Assembly: GCA_022841375.1 (NCBI GenBank)
Contig: JALHRQ010000001.1
Span: forward strand, 734,892 to 798,891
Direction of reading: 5' to 3'
Origin: Burkholderiales bacterium
GTDB lineage: Bacteria; Pseudomonadota; Gammaproteobacteria; Burkholderiales; SG8-41
Length of the DNA stretch: 64,000 bases
This document shows positions 32,468 to 40,674 of the stretch, in pieces; position 1 is the stretch's first letter, and each line of letters opens with the position of its first letter. The notes beneath the pieces are model-generated. The model had not been told where the DNA came from, did not search any database, and was given only the letters and a program-made list of their open reading frames with translations. The position numbers and the translations under genes are program-made.

Positions 32468-33364
32468 ATGGATACGCCGCAAAAAAACAATGTCACCGTC
32501 ATCCCCACCGGCGCCGCGCTCGGCGCCGACGTGGTGGGTGTTGACCTGTCGAAACCGCTGTCGAATGAAACGTTCCGGCAAATTGAAGACGCCTGGCACA
32601 CCCATCTGGTGCTGCGCTTCCGCGGCCAGCAACTGGATGATCCGTCGCTGCTCGCCTTCGGCCAGCGCTTCGGCGAACTCGATTCGGCACCGATCCACGC
32701 CGGCAAGGACGTGGTCAATCCCTTCCCGCAGATCACCGTGATGTCGAACATCAAGGTTGACGGCAAACCCATCGGTAACCTCGGCCATTACGAAGCGGTG
32801 TGGCACACCGATATGTCGTACAACGACATGGCACCGATCGGCAGCCTGCTGTATTCACTGGAAATACCGCCCGTTGGCGGCAACACCGGCTTCTCCAACA
32901 TGTACAAGGCCTGGGACACGCTGCCGGCCGCGTTGAAAAAACAGGTTCTCGGCCGTTACTGCCGCCACGACTCCAGCCGCAACAGCGCCGGTGAACTGCG
33001 CAAGGGTTATGCCGATGTCAGCGACCCGCGCGACGCGCCGGGCGCAATGCATCCCCTGGTGCGCACCCATGAAAAAACCCATCGCAACTGCCTGTTCCTC
33101 GGCCGCCGCCACAACGCCTATGTCATCGGCCTGCCACTGGACGAAAGCGAAGACCTGCTCAACCAGTTATGGGCGCATGCCACCAAACCGGAATTCGAGT
33201 GGTACCAGGTATGGCAAGTCGGCGACCTGGTGATGTGGGACAACCGCTGCGCGATGCATCGTCGCGATGCGTTTGATCCGGAGTCACGGCGGTTGATGCA
33301 CCGGACGCAGATCAAGGGCGGCAAGCCGTTCTTTGATCCGAAAACGCTGGATCTGCGGGCTTAA
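32468..33364 (+). CDS. TauD/TfdA-family 2-oxoglutarate dioxygenase
   Basis: 298-residue Fe(II)/2-oxoglutarate-dependent dioxygenase. The jelly-roll opens with GAALGADVVGVDLSKPLSNETF; the iron site HxD is in EAVWHTDMSYNDMAP and the second His in NRCAMHRRDAFD, followed by the 2-oxoglutarate-binding Arg in RRLMHRTQIKG. The substrate is not predictable (taurine, 2,4-D, other small acids). Placed with FAH-family and amidase-like neighbours, it may belong to an aromatic or chloro-acid catabolic unit. Ends before a strong terminator. Good GGAGG ribosome-binding site. Confidence 0.95.
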   Translation: MDTPQKNNVTVIPTGAALGADVVGVDLSKPLSNETFRQIEDAWHTHLVLRFRGQQLDDPSLLAFGQRFGELDSAPIHAGKDVVNPFPQITVMSNIKVDGKPIGNLGHYEAVWHTDMSYNDMAPIGSLLYSLEIPPVGGNTGFSNMYKAWDTLPAALKKQVLGRYCRHDSSRNSAGELRKGYADVSDPRDAPGAMHPLVRTHEKTHRNCLFLGRRHNAYVIGLPLDESEDLLNQLWAHATKPEFEWYQVWQVGDLVMWDNRCAMHRRDAFDPESRRLMHRTQIKGGKPFFDPKTLDLRA

Positions 33365-33379
33365 CTTAGCAGACCCACA

Positions 33380-33407
33380 AACGCCGGTCAGTCCGGCGTT
33401 TTTTTCA
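33380..33407 (+). terminator. intrinsic terminator after the TauD-type gene, overlapping the PhaM 3' end
   Basis: AACGCCGG ... CCGGCGTT stem with 5-nt loop and a seven-T tail on the plus strand. The opposite strand encodes the last residues of the PhaM-like protein (KKTPD), so one sequence serves both uses. Confidence 0.9.
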
Positions 33408-33666
33408 TGCTGTCCGCAGCCGCCTTGCCCGCGGCCTGCAGGCTCTCAAGTCCGGCGCGCTGCATTTCCAGCGTCTTGATGGTCATCTGCACAAAGCCGG
33501 TGTTCATCGTCAGCCAGGTTTCCACGGCCTTGAGTTCGGCGATTTTTTTGTCGAGGTCTTCGACATTCATCGTCGGAGCGATCATGCCGGGGATCGGGAA
33601 ACCCATCGGGTTCCACATCTTCTGCATAAACTCGAAAAAGTCTTTGGGGATTTCCTGATCGGCCAT
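33388..33666 (-). CDS. PhaM-like polyhydroxyalkanoate granule-associated protein
   Basis: 92 residues. FFEFMQKMWNPMGFPIPGMIAPTMNVEDLDKKIAELKAVETWLTMN matches the N-terminal conserved part of PhaM, the phasin-like protein that activates PHB synthase and links granules to the nucleoid in Cupriavidus. Cupriavidus PhaM has a basic C-terminal DNA-binding extension, which is lacking here: the protein stops at AAADSMKKTPD. So it is a short form, probably without DNA binding. No PHA synthase is in the window. ATG at 33666. Confidence 0.88.
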   Translation of the reverse strand: MADQEIPKDFFEFMQKMWNPMGFPIPGMIAPTMNVEDLDKKIAELKAVETWLTMNTGFVQMTIKTLEMQRAGLESLQAAGKAAADSMKKTPD

Positions 33667-33705
33667 GGCGTGCTCCCGGTAGGTGTGCAGGCATTATAGG
33701 GGTCG

Positions 33706-34077
33706 TCAGGCCGCTTCGATGTGAACGGTGTCACCCTCTTTGGCACTGCGCAGCACCGCGGCATCGCCCCTGATGCGGCCCAGCACGCTGCAAGGACTGA
33801 CCAGACGGCACTCGTTGCCCTGTGATGCGGGGGTGCGCCCCCACGGCAGAGCCAGCGCACTGCCATCGACCCAGAAACACACGGTTCCCGGCGCCACGAC
33901 CTGCCGGGCACCGGGTTCCAGCGCAGCATGGATCGGCACAGTGAAGTAGACCTCTTCGCCCCAGGTATTGACGGTGGACTGGCAAGGCAATGCAGCCAGT
34001 AGCCGATCCACCGTGGGGCCGGGATTCAGGTCGGCGATGACCGAGCCCGCAGGCCAGCGGATGTGGATGCCGGCCAT
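33706..34077 (-). CDS. cyclophilin-like-fold protein (DUF3830 type)
   Basis: 123 residues, beta-rich. TVDRLLAALPCQSTVNTWGEEVYFTVP with WVDGSALALPWGRTPAS matches the cyclophilin-like TM1367/DUF3830 fold, where the helix LLAALPCxSxxNxWGEEVYF is the hallmark. Without enzyme precedent the role is unknown. It is downstream of the lytic transglycosylase (12-bp gap) on the same strand, so likely cotranscribed, and followed 39 bp later by phaM-like. Confidence 0.85.
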   Translation of the reverse strand: MAGIHIRWPAGSVIADLNPGPTVDRLLAALPCQSTVNTWGEEVYFTVPIHAALEPGARQVVAPGTVCFWVDGSALALPWGRTPASQGNECRLVSPCSVLGRIRGDAAVLRSAKEGDTVHIEAA

Positions 34078-34089
34078 GCGGAAAACGGA

Positions 34090-34854
34090 TTATTCGCCGA
34101 GCGGGGAGTCGGCCAGCCGTGCGACACGAACGCGCTGCACCAGCCGCGGTGCGGGCGGCGCCCGTTCGGCCAGGTTTGCGACCACCTGCTGCAGACGCTG
34201 CTTTTCACCCAGAACCTTGGTGGTATAGGTGTCGTTATCGTCACCCAGCGCGCCGGCATACATCTGCAACGCGATGCCGACGTTACCGGTACGCGTCAGG
34301 TATTCCTTGAGAATGCGCGTGCCCACACGAATGTTCGATTCGGGATCAAACACTGCTTTTTCCCCGCCGAACTTGGCCAGCTTGTCGCCATGGAACTTGG
34401 GGATGATCTGCATCAGGCCCTTGGCGCCCACCACGCTCTCGGCAATGGGGTTGTAGCGGGACTCGACGGCGATAACGGCCATCACCAGCAGCGGATCAAG
34501 CCCGACCTGGCTGCCCTCGGCATGGGCGATGCGCACGAAATCGAGCGTCAGGTCCTGCGCCACCTTGTAACGCTTGGCCAGATATTCGGCCAGGGCGACA
34601 TGGCGGGCGTCGTCCGGATGCACCACGACATCATCCGGTTGCGGCAGCACGCGGGCGGTAATGGCACTGGCTTCACTTTGCACGGCGGCTACGGCGGATT
34701 CCAGAAACTGGACGCCGTAACGTTCATGCAGCAGCAGGATCAGGGCGGAGATACTGGCCAGGAAAACAACCAGGGTGAGAAACTTGCGGAGCCGGGGCAG
34801 CGCTTCTGCCGTGCGGTCCGTCGGGGGTAGTTCTGAAATCGATTTTGCAAACAC
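34090..34854 (-). CDS. membrane-anchored lytic murein transglycosylase (SLT family)
   Basis: About 254 residues from GTG at 34854. One membrane segment near residues 25-45 (LVVFLASISALILLL), then an SLT/lysozyme-like domain (about 115-225): VMAVIAVESRYNPIAESVVGAKGLMQIIPKFHGDKLA with catalytic Glu in the AVESRYNP motif, followed by LQMYAGA. Cleaves peptidoglycan glycan strands to 1,6-anhydro products. GTG is chosen because AAAGGAGG is 6 nt before it; longer frames include that ribosome-binding site. Upstream is a clear promoter and a roughly 140-nt leader. The downstream cyclophilin-like gene is probably in the same transcript. Confidence 0.92.
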   Translation of the reverse strand: MFAKSISELPPTDRTAEALPRLRKFLTLVVFLASISALILLLHERYGVQFLESAVAAVQSEASAITARVLPQPDDVVVHPDDARHVALAEYLAKRYKVAQDLTLDFVRIAHAEGSQVGLDPLLVMAVIAVESRYNPIAESVVGAKGLMQIIPKFHGDKLAKFGGEKAVFDPESNIRVGTRILKEYLTRTGNVGIALQMYAGALGDDNDTYTTKVLGEKQRLQQVVANLAERAPPAPRLVQRVRVARLADSPLGE

Positions 34855-34992
34855 GCAAAACCTCCTTTCGGGTTTGCGCCGACGCATCGAGCGGGGCGCT
34901 GCTTCTTGTGTTACCTCGCTACGGTAACGGGTGTCTCCTAAAGACAGCGTTCAGCCCATAACCACTACAGGTTGTGGGCTACTCAAAAAAAC
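34855..34992 (-). promoter_or_regulatory. structured 5' leader of the lytic transglycosylase mRNA
   Basis: About 138 nt between the inferred transcription start and the GTG. The sequence has an 11-bp hairpin AGCCCACAACC / GGTTATGGGCT (34953-34980, one G-T wobble) and a second hairpin GTTACC / GGTAAC. It matches no riboswitch class I can recognise, including GEMM and ydaO types that elsewhere control such enzymes. The remaining 240 bp between the promoter and the oxidoreductase-like gene (35028-35268) are AT-rich and hold nothing I can name. Confidence 0.5.
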
Positions 34993-34998
34993 TGGCCA

Positions 34999-35027
34999 AT
35001 TCTAGGTGTTCGAGCCAAGGGCCGCAA
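34999..35027 (-). promoter_or_regulatory. sigma70 promoter of the lytic transglycosylase
   Basis: Minus strand TTGCGG (35022-35027), 17-bp spacer, TAGAAT (34999-35004). Good match to the consensus. Transcription would start about 7-8 nt further down, giving the leader described above. Confidence 0.7.
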
Positions 35028-35268
35028 CCCGAAATCAAGGTTTTAAGCCTTTGTTTGACGCACTGGTTTAGAAAATGGACGCGGAGTTTACCGGTACCGG
35101 TTGCCGCGGCGCAACAAAAAATACAACTTATTGATTTAAATAAACAATTTTAAATTAATAGGTTCTAGATCCAGCCTTTACCTCAAAATGGCAGGGATTT
35201 GAGCTGCATTGCAGCGCGGAGTTCATTTTCGCTCGGGATTAATAAAATAATTTAATTAAAACAATTAC

Positions 35269-35451
35269 TTATAATTCATCTTGCGGGTCAATTTGGGATG
35301 GAATTTGACGGGCTTTCCAGGCTCGGAACACAGCCTCAAAGTCAGTGAGTGCTTGCCAGTATCGGTCATATACACAGGGATCGCAGCCGCTCTGGCAGCA
35401 TTCCCACGGCTCAGGCGCTGACGGCTTTTCCGGCCTCGGATCAGCACTCAT
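35269..35451 (-). CDS. oxidoreductase-like domain protein
   Basis: 60 residues from ATG at 35451. PEKPSAPEPWECCQSGCDPCVYDRYWQALTDF carries the PF09791-type pattern P-x-P-x-CC-x-GC-x2-CV-x-D-x-Y of small oxidoreductase-like proteins; four cysteines in CCQSGCDPC may bind a metal or form a redox pair. Start overlaps the anti-sigma stop by 4 nt (ATGA), so translation is coupled. It is the last gene of the ECF cluster. Other frames here are shadows. Confidence 0.85.
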   Translation of the reverse strand: MSADPRPEKPSAPEPWECCQSGCDPCVYDRYWQALTDFEAVFRAWKARQIPSQIDPQDEL

Positions 35452-36266
35452 CGGACTGCAGCGTCGTCCGGCAAAGGCAGGTCCGGAAACCGACGGCGGC
35501 ATTCTGCGAGCAATAAATTCGCATCCGCAGTCCTTCCGGCGCGCCGCCATTCAGCTATTCGCTGGAGCCATTTCTCCGCCGGCTCGTTGACCAGGTCATG
35601 CCATAACACCCGCCCTTCCACCGGCACCGGCGCGGACATCGCTGCCGTTGCCGCCCCACCGGGCGTCGGACCCGCAGCGGAATCCGCTGCAGCGCCGACC
35701 GGGGCCGAGCGACGCATCGCTCGGAGAGTTTCCTGAGCCGGCGCCACGTTGCGTTCGGCAGAGACTGATTCGTCGCGCAGCGGTGCGCCCGGCGCAGGCG
35801 CCGGCGGTGCAGACGCTGATTTTGCCTTCGCCATCAAGGGCGGAGTGGCGTTAGCTGGCGCCAGGTCCGCCTGCTGGGTGCCGGTGACTGCTGGTGGCAG
35901 TGCCTCCGGTACTGGCGACAGCCGCGACGCCTCCGCCCTGCCCTGCCTGGCCGCTGATTCGACCGCCACCTGCGGTGCGACTGCTTCGGCTGCTGGCGGC
36001 GGCAAGTCCGGGGCAATCCGGTCAACACCCTCTTCGCGCATCATCAGGACCATGGTTACCGACAGCACAACAACGGCCGCCAGCGACAGGGGCATCTGCC
36101 ACGCCGACCCGAACCGCTTGCGGCTCGGTCCGGCGCCCACTTCGCGGCGGGCCGCCGCCCGAAGGCGATCATCAAGGCTGGCCGGCGGCATTTCTGCTGA
36201 GACCCGCCGGTAATCAGCCGCGAGCTGCGGGTCGTGTTCCATATCAGTACCGGGATTCAGCGCCAT
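35448..36266 (-). CDS. putative membrane-bound anti-sigma factor
   Basis: 272 residues. A cytoplasmic N-terminal segment (DPQLAADYRRVSAEMPPASLDDRLRAAARREV) precedes one membrane helix at about 57-76 (PLSLAAVVVLSVTMVLMM), followed by a long proline/alanine-rich linker and a C-terminal periplasmic helical part ending RLPDDAAVR-like. This shape and its 10-nt overlap with the sigma gene mark it as anti-sigma, although no zinc-binding HxxxCxxC motif is present. Cotranscribed with the sigma gene, it likely holds the sigma factor at the membrane. Confidence 0.8.
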   Translation of the reverse strand: MALNPGTDMEHDPQLAADYRRVSAEMPPASLDDRLRAAARREVGAGPSRKRFGSAWQMPLSLAAVVVLSVTMVLMMREEGVDRIAPDLPPPAAEAVAPQVAVESAARQGRAEASRLSPVPEALPPAVTGTQQADLAPANATPPLMAKAKSASAPPAPAPGAPLRDESVSAERNVAPAQETLRAMRRSAPVGAAADSAAGPTPGGAATAAMSAPVPVEGRVLWHDLVNEPAEKWLQRIAEWRRAGRTADANLLLAECRRRFPDLPLPDDAAVR

Positions 36267-36826
36267 GACTGCATGCCCTCCCGCAGTTTGACCAGCGCAT
36301 AACGCAAGCGGCTTTTTGCGGTTTCGCGTGCCACGCCGGTGGCCTCGGCAATCTCTTCGACACTCAAACCGCCTTCCTGCTGCAGAACAAACGCTTCACG
36401 CTGTTCATCGGGGAGTTTTTCGAGCAGCGTCAGCAACTGCGCGGCCTGCGCACGCGATTCGGCACTGATGTCGGGCTGCAGGCCGGCAGGCGCCACAGGC
36501 TCGTCGATCGCTGCGGCACTCTCATCGTCCAGCGATACCGTATGGTTATCGTGGCGGCGGAAATGATCCATCAGCCGGTTGTGGGCAATGCGGTACAGAT
36601 AGGTGGAGAACCTGGCTTGTACGACATAACCGGCGCGGGCGCGGATCAGATTCATCCACACGTCCTGGAATAATTCTTCGGCCAGCGCAGCATTGCGGCA
36701 CTGGCGCAACAGATAGCGGTAAACGCCGCCTTTATGACGAACATAAAGAATATCAAAAGCCGCCGCATCGCCATCGCGATAACCGAGCATCAGCGTTTCA
36801 TCAGTGGCGTCGGGGTCCGTAGGCAT
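36257..36826 (-). CDS. ECF-type sigma70 factor
   Basis: 189 residues from ATG at 36826 (further upstream codons look non-coding). Region 2 LRQCRNAALAEELFQDVWMNLIRARAGY and FSTYLYRIAHNRLMDHFRR, region 4 LEKLPDEQREAFVLQQEGGLSVEEIAEATGV with HTH ARETAKSRLRYALVKLRE. Regulates a small stimulus-specific regulon with its anti-sigma partner encoded downstream (10-nt overlap). The secreted protein gene just upstream is probably one target. Autoregulation is likely, but its promoter was not identified. Confidence 0.93.
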   Translation of the reverse strand: MPTDPDATDETLMLGYRDGDAAAFDILYVRHKGGVYRYLLRQCRNAALAEELFQDVWMNLIRARAGYVVQARFSTYLYRIAHNRLMDHFRRHDNHTVSLDDESAAAIDEPVAPAGLQPDISAESRAQAAQLLTLLEKLPDEQREAFVLQQEGGLSVEEIAEATGVARETAKSRLRYALVKLREGMQSWR

Positions 36827-36896
36827 AACGGGGTGCCAGTATGCAGAAGCCTCTGCATACCGGCAACCGCACCGCAGCACTGTATTCAATGCGGAA

Positions 36897-37736
36897 TTAA
36901 AACGGATCCGGGGCAAAGCGGCCGGGAAAAGGCCGGGGGATGGGATCCCGCCGCACCAGCGACGGCTCGCGGATCACGCCTTGTGCCACCAGATTGCGAT
37001 GGCTGTCGTAATAAATGGTGATGATCTCGGCAGGCGCCGCGGTGGCGCGTTCGAATTCAGTGTACGTCACCACCGAAGTTTCGCTGCGACCGTGGCCGGT
37101 GCCCAGACGCGCGGATTTCTGCGCCGCATGGGCCGGGGCTTCAGCGCGAGAGGCCGCACCGGCGCCACTGGCCGCATCACGCGCCGGGCTGTGATCATCC
37201 GCCATCGCCGAAGGCGCGGGCGCTGCGGATTCCGCGTGGCGTCCCAGCCGCGGCGGGGCGTATTGCACAACGGGTTCCGGTTTTTTGCGGAACACCGCAA
37301 CACCGATCACGCCGACATGATCCGGTCGCCCGGTGCGTGCAGCGTATGAGTCGGGCAGCGCCGTGAAATAAAACGCGGCCGTGCGCTCCAGGCTTTTGCG
37401 CCAGCCCTTGACGCCAAAACCCTGTTGCGGGCCCAGCACATAACCGCTGTGCTGCCAATCAGCGGTGTCCCCGGTCACCACATCGACGCCATCCACCGAA
37501 ACCACAGTCAGGATGTCTGCCGGCTGCCGGTTGCGCAGGCGGATTTCATACTCATTGCCGGGTTGGCCGACGACATAATGACGTCCTTCGTGGACAAACA
37601 CCGGCAGCGTGCGGTTCTGCACACGGTCGTAAATGACGATATCGGCGATATTTCCCACCGCCGAGGCGGGCAGTGACAGGCTGCAGGCGGCCAGCGCGGC
37701 CATAATAGTCATCAGGCATTTGGACAGGCGTTTCAT
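36897..37736 (-). CDS. secreted protein of unknown function in the ECF sigma cluster
   Basis: 279 residues from ATG at 37736 (ATG at 37739 also possible; AAGGAG precedes both). Signal peptide with MTIMAALAACSLSLPASA (cleavage near ASA-VG). Mature N-terminal domain, about 120 residues, is beta-rich: IADIVIYDRVQNRTLPVFVHEGRHYVVGQPGNEYEIRLRN, VVSVDGVDVVTGDTADWQHSGYVL, and FYFTALPDSYAARTGRPDHVGVIGVAVF. The last 120 residues are Ala/Pro/Glu-rich with a basic end. Similar proteins sit beside ECF sigma/anti-sigma pairs in other proteobacteria; I do not know a function. Periplasmic or outer surface. Confidence 0.85.
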   Translation of the reverse strand: MKRLSKCLMTIMAALAACSLSLPASAVGNIADIVIYDRVQNRTLPVFVHEGRHYVVGQPGNEYEIRLRNRQPADILTVVSVDGVDVVTGDTADWQHSGYVLGPQQGFGVKGWRKSLERTAAFYFTALPDSYAARTGRPDHVGVIGVAVFRKKPEPVVQYAPPRLGRHAESAAPAPSAMADDHSPARDAASGAGAASRAEAPAHAAQKSARLGTGHGRSETSVVTYTEFERATAAPAEIITIYYDSHRNLVAQGVIREPSLVRRDPIPRPFPGRFAPDPF

Positions 37737-38062
37737 CATTACTCCTTGAGGCAAAAGCGCGGAAAACCCGCGACCCTGCTATGAACGCCGGTCGAAGCTG
37801 ATCGGGGTTAAACCCCGCGACATATTTTGTCCCGCCTTTTATTTCCCGCCACAATTGCCTGCATTGCCACCGCTTTCCCCGTTATTAACTCCTTGCACCC
37901 GCTTATGTGTGCAAACGTACAGACGTTTTCGGGAAGAACCCTGAATACTGATGAGCCACCAAAAATGTCTTTATTGATAACTTTGCCACGCCGCAATGCC
38001 CTGCAGATGAACCGACAAATGCGGTCAGCCTTCCAACGTCGGGTTTTTCACGGAATTCAGTC
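37737..38062. other. intergenic region between divergent genes
   Basis: 326 bp separating the secreted ECF-cluster gene (minus) from the hybrid kinase (plus). No gene. Contains probable promoters in both directions, but none matches the consensus well enough to place. Confidence 0.5.
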
Positions 38063-39766
38063 ATGACTCCAGCAGGAAGCGGCACCGTTGCCGGTGAAAC
38101 CGACAAGACTGATGGCAGCGTCGAGGCGTTACGCCAGAGCGCCCTGCTCAAAGCGGGGGCGCTGCAGAACGCAATTCTGACCAGCGCCAATTTCTCGATC
38201 ATCGCCACCGACGAAAAAGGCATCATCCAGCTGTTTAATACCGGCGCCGAACTCATGCTCGGTTACCCGGCCGCTGAAGTGGTAAACAGGATCAGCCCCA
38301 GCGATATCCATGATCCGCAGGAAGTGATGGCACGCGCCCACGCCTTGAGTCTCGAGTTGGGCACCCTGATTACGCCGGGTTTTCAAGCTCTGGCCTTCAA
38401 GGCTTCCCGCGGGATTGAAGACCAGTATGAATTGACCTATATCTGCAAGGATGGCAGCCGTTTCCCGGCTATCGTGTCGATCACTGCGCTGCGCGACAAT
38501 GATGGCGCGATCATCGGTTATCTGCTGATCGGCACCGACAACTCCGCGCGCAAAACGGCGGAGTCGAAGCTCAATGATGCGATGGCTGCAGCCGAAAGCG
38601 CCAACCGCGCGAAAACCGATTTCCTGTCCAGCATGAGCCATGAATTGCGCACGCCGTTGAATGCGATTCTCGGTTTCGCCCAGCTCATGGAAACAGGAAC
38701 GCCGCCCCCCACCGTCACCCAGAAGCGCAATCTTGATCAGATTCTCAAAGCGGGCTGGTATCTGCTGGAACTGATCAACGAAATCCTTGATCTCGCACTG
38801 ATTGAATCGGGCCGAGTCACCTTGTCCCGGGAACCGGTTTCGCTGGCCGAAGTGATGCTTGAATGCCGGACCATGATCGAGCCGCAGGCGCAAAAACGCG
38901 GCATCGTCATGACATTCCCGCAATTTGAAACACCGTTGTTCCTCAATGCCGACCGGACCCGTCTGAAGCAGGTGCTGATCAACCTGCTGTATAACGCGAT
39001 CAAGTACAACAAGCAGGGTGGTACGGTGACGGTGGACTGCAAACCAGGCGCTGACGACAAGGTACGCATCAGCATCATTGATACCGGCGCGGGACTGGCA
39101 CCGGAACAACTGGCGCATTTGTTCCAGCCCTTCAACCGCCTCGGCAGGCAGACAGGGCCGGAGGAAGGCACCGGCATCGGCCTGGTGGTTACCAAACGCC
39201 TGGTGGAGCTGATGGGTGGTGCCATCGGCGTGGACAGCGCAGCCGGCGCAGGCAGCACGTTCTGGGTTGAATTGCTGCACGTCGATGCGCCGCGGCTGGT
39301 CTTCCGGGCGGCCGACAGTGCCGTTTCGGCACGCACCGTGATCCCGGGTTCTCACCGGCGCACCGTGCTCTACGTGGAAGACAACCCGGCCAATCTGGAA
39401 CTGGTGGAGCAACTGATTTCGCGGCACCCCGATCTGCATTTGCTGAGTGCCGCGGACGGCAATCTGGGCGTCGAGTTTGCCCGCGCCTACCTGCCGGATG
39501 TGATCCTGATGGATATCAATCTGCCGGGCATCAGCGGGATTGAAGCCATGGAAATCCTTGCTGCAGACCCTGCCACCGCGCATATTCCCATCATCGCGCT
39601 CAGTGCCAACGCAGTAACGCGTGACATCGAAAAAGCGCTTGAGGCGGGATTCTTCAACTATCTGACCAAACCGATCAAGGTCAACGAGTTCATGGAAGCA
39701 CTGCATCTGGCTCTGGAATACTCCAAAAAAGCATCAGCCCGTGCTGCAGGGAAGGAAAAAACTTAA
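38063..39766 (+). CDS. PAS hybrid sensor histidine kinase/response regulator
   Basis: 567 residues, no membrane segment, so cytoplasmic. PAS domain about 35-165, HisKA with phosphoacceptor His193 in SSMSHELRTPLNAILGF, HATPase with N-box (INLLYNAIKYN, 306-317), G1 DTGAG (340-344) and G2 GTGIGLVVTKRL (369-380), then a receiver domain (about 434-555) with VLYVEDN and phosphoacceptor Asp484 in VILMDINLPG. The next gene begins in its stop codon (TAATG), so the two are coupled. Signal unknown; PAS may sense redox or a ligand. Confidence 0.96.
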   Translation: MTPAGSGTVAGETDKTDGSVEALRQSALLKAGALQNAILTSANFSIIATDEKGIIQLFNTGAELMLGYPAAEVVNRISPSDIHDPQEVMARAHALSLELGTLITPGFQALAFKASRGIEDQYELTYICKDGSRFPAIVSITALRDNDGAIIGYLLIGTDNSARKTAESKLNDAMAAAESANRAKTDFLSSMSHELRTPLNAILGFAQLMETGTPPPTVTQKRNLDQILKAGWYLLELINEILDLALIESGRVTLSREPVSLAEVMLECRTMIEPQAQKRGIVMTFPQFETPLFLNADRTRLKQVLINLLYNAIKYNKQGGTVTVDCKPGADDKVRISIIDTGAGLAPEQLAHLFQPFNRLGRQTGPEEGTGIGLVVTKRLVELMGGAIGVDSAAGAGSTFWVELLHVDAPRLVFRAADSAVSARTVIPGSHRRTVLYVEDNPANLELVEQLISRHPDLHLLSAADGNLGVEFARAYLPDVILMDINLPGISGIEAMEILAADPATAHIPIIALSANAVTRDIEKALEAGFFNYLTKPIKVNEFMEALHLALEYSKKASARAAGKEKT

Positions 39767-40587
39767 TGGTTACAGAAGCCGACTTTCTTAACGCCAGCAT
39801 CCTGATTGTTGACGATCAGGAGGCCAATGTAAGCCTGCTCGATCAATTGTTGCGCGAAGCCGGCTACACCAGCGTTTTTTCGACCATGAATCCGCAGGAA
39901 GTCTGCGCGCTACATCGTAAAAACCACTACGACCTGATCCTGCTCGACCTGCAAATGCCGGTGATGGATGGATTCCAGGTGATCGAGGCCCTGAAGACCA
40001 ATGATGCAGACAGCTACCTGCCGGTGCTCGTACTCACTGCCCAGCCCGGCCACAAACTGCGCGCGCTGCAGGCGGGAGTCAGGGATTTCATCAGCAAACC
40101 GTTCGACCTGATCGAGGTCAAAACGCGCATCCGCAACATGCTGGAAGTGCGGCTCCTCTACAAGCAACTTGAGGAGCACAACAATAAGCTGGAACAGAAA
40201 GTACGGGAACGAACCGCAGAGCTGCGAGAGAGCGAAGCCCGTTTTCGCAGCCTGACCCAACTGGCCTCCGATTGGTATTGGGAACAGGACGAACACGGCG
40301 GCTTCACCAAAGTTTCAGGCCCTGTACTGGAGATGCTCGGTATCCGGGTCAGCCCCATATCAGGAAACGGCAGCATCACACCGGACATCGGCTGGAACGA
40401 AGATGAACGCCAATGGCTGCAGTCAACCATTGCCGCACGGCAGCCGTTCCTTGATTTTATTTTCAGCCGCACCAATAGCGATGGCACGCAACAGAAATTC
40501 CGGGTCAGCGGGGAGCCGATGTTCAACCAGGACTGCCGCTTCATCGGTTACCGCGGCGTCGGCGTAGAAATAACCCCACCGAATTGA
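39766..40587 (+). CDS. response regulator with PAS domain, no output domain
   Basis: 273 residues: receiver (1-125) with acidic DD (residues 16-17), phosphoacceptor Asp61 in LILLDLQMPVMDG and Lys in FISKPFDL, a coiled coil (LLYKQLEEHNNKLEQKVRERTAELRESEARF), then a PAS domain (about 165-270). There is no DNA-binding, GGDEF, EAL or phosphatase domain. It may shuttle phosphate or bind a partner. Overlaps the kinase stop codon (TAATG) and must form a phosphorelay with it. The next gene, a Crp-type regulator, could be the output. Confidence 0.93.
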   Translation: MVTEADFLNASILIVDDQEANVSLLDQLLREAGYTSVFSTMNPQEVCALHRKNHYDLILLDLQMPVMDGFQVIEALKTNDADSYLPVLVLTAQPGHKLRALQAGVRDFISKPFDLIEVKTRIRNMLEVRLLYKQLEEHNNKLEQKVRERTAELRESEARFRSLTQLASDWYWEQDEHGGFTKVSGPVLEMLGIRVSPISGNGSITPDIGWNEDERQWLQSTIAARQPFLDFIFSRTNSDGTQQKFRVSGEPMFNQDCRFIGYRGVGVEITPPN

Positions 40588-40674
40588 ACACCCCTGAATC
40601 ATGAAAAAAATTGCCCCTGTCGAGGCTGTGGTGTTCTTGGGAATACTCAATAAATCTATTGATGTCGCCGTTCG

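Noticed and set aside
31439-32806. 455-codon minus-strand ORF opposite FAH and TauD genes
   Set aside because: Spans two recognised plus-strand genes and has no family features.
34855-34992. c-di-GMP (GEMM) or c-di-AMP (ydaO) riboswitch
   Set aside because: Neither the GEMM tetraloop-receptor pattern nor the ydaO core could be recognised; kept only as an unnamed structured leader.
38129-39706. 525-codon minus-strand ORF opposite the hybrid kinase
   Set aside because: Antisense of a clear kinase; composition is shadow-like.
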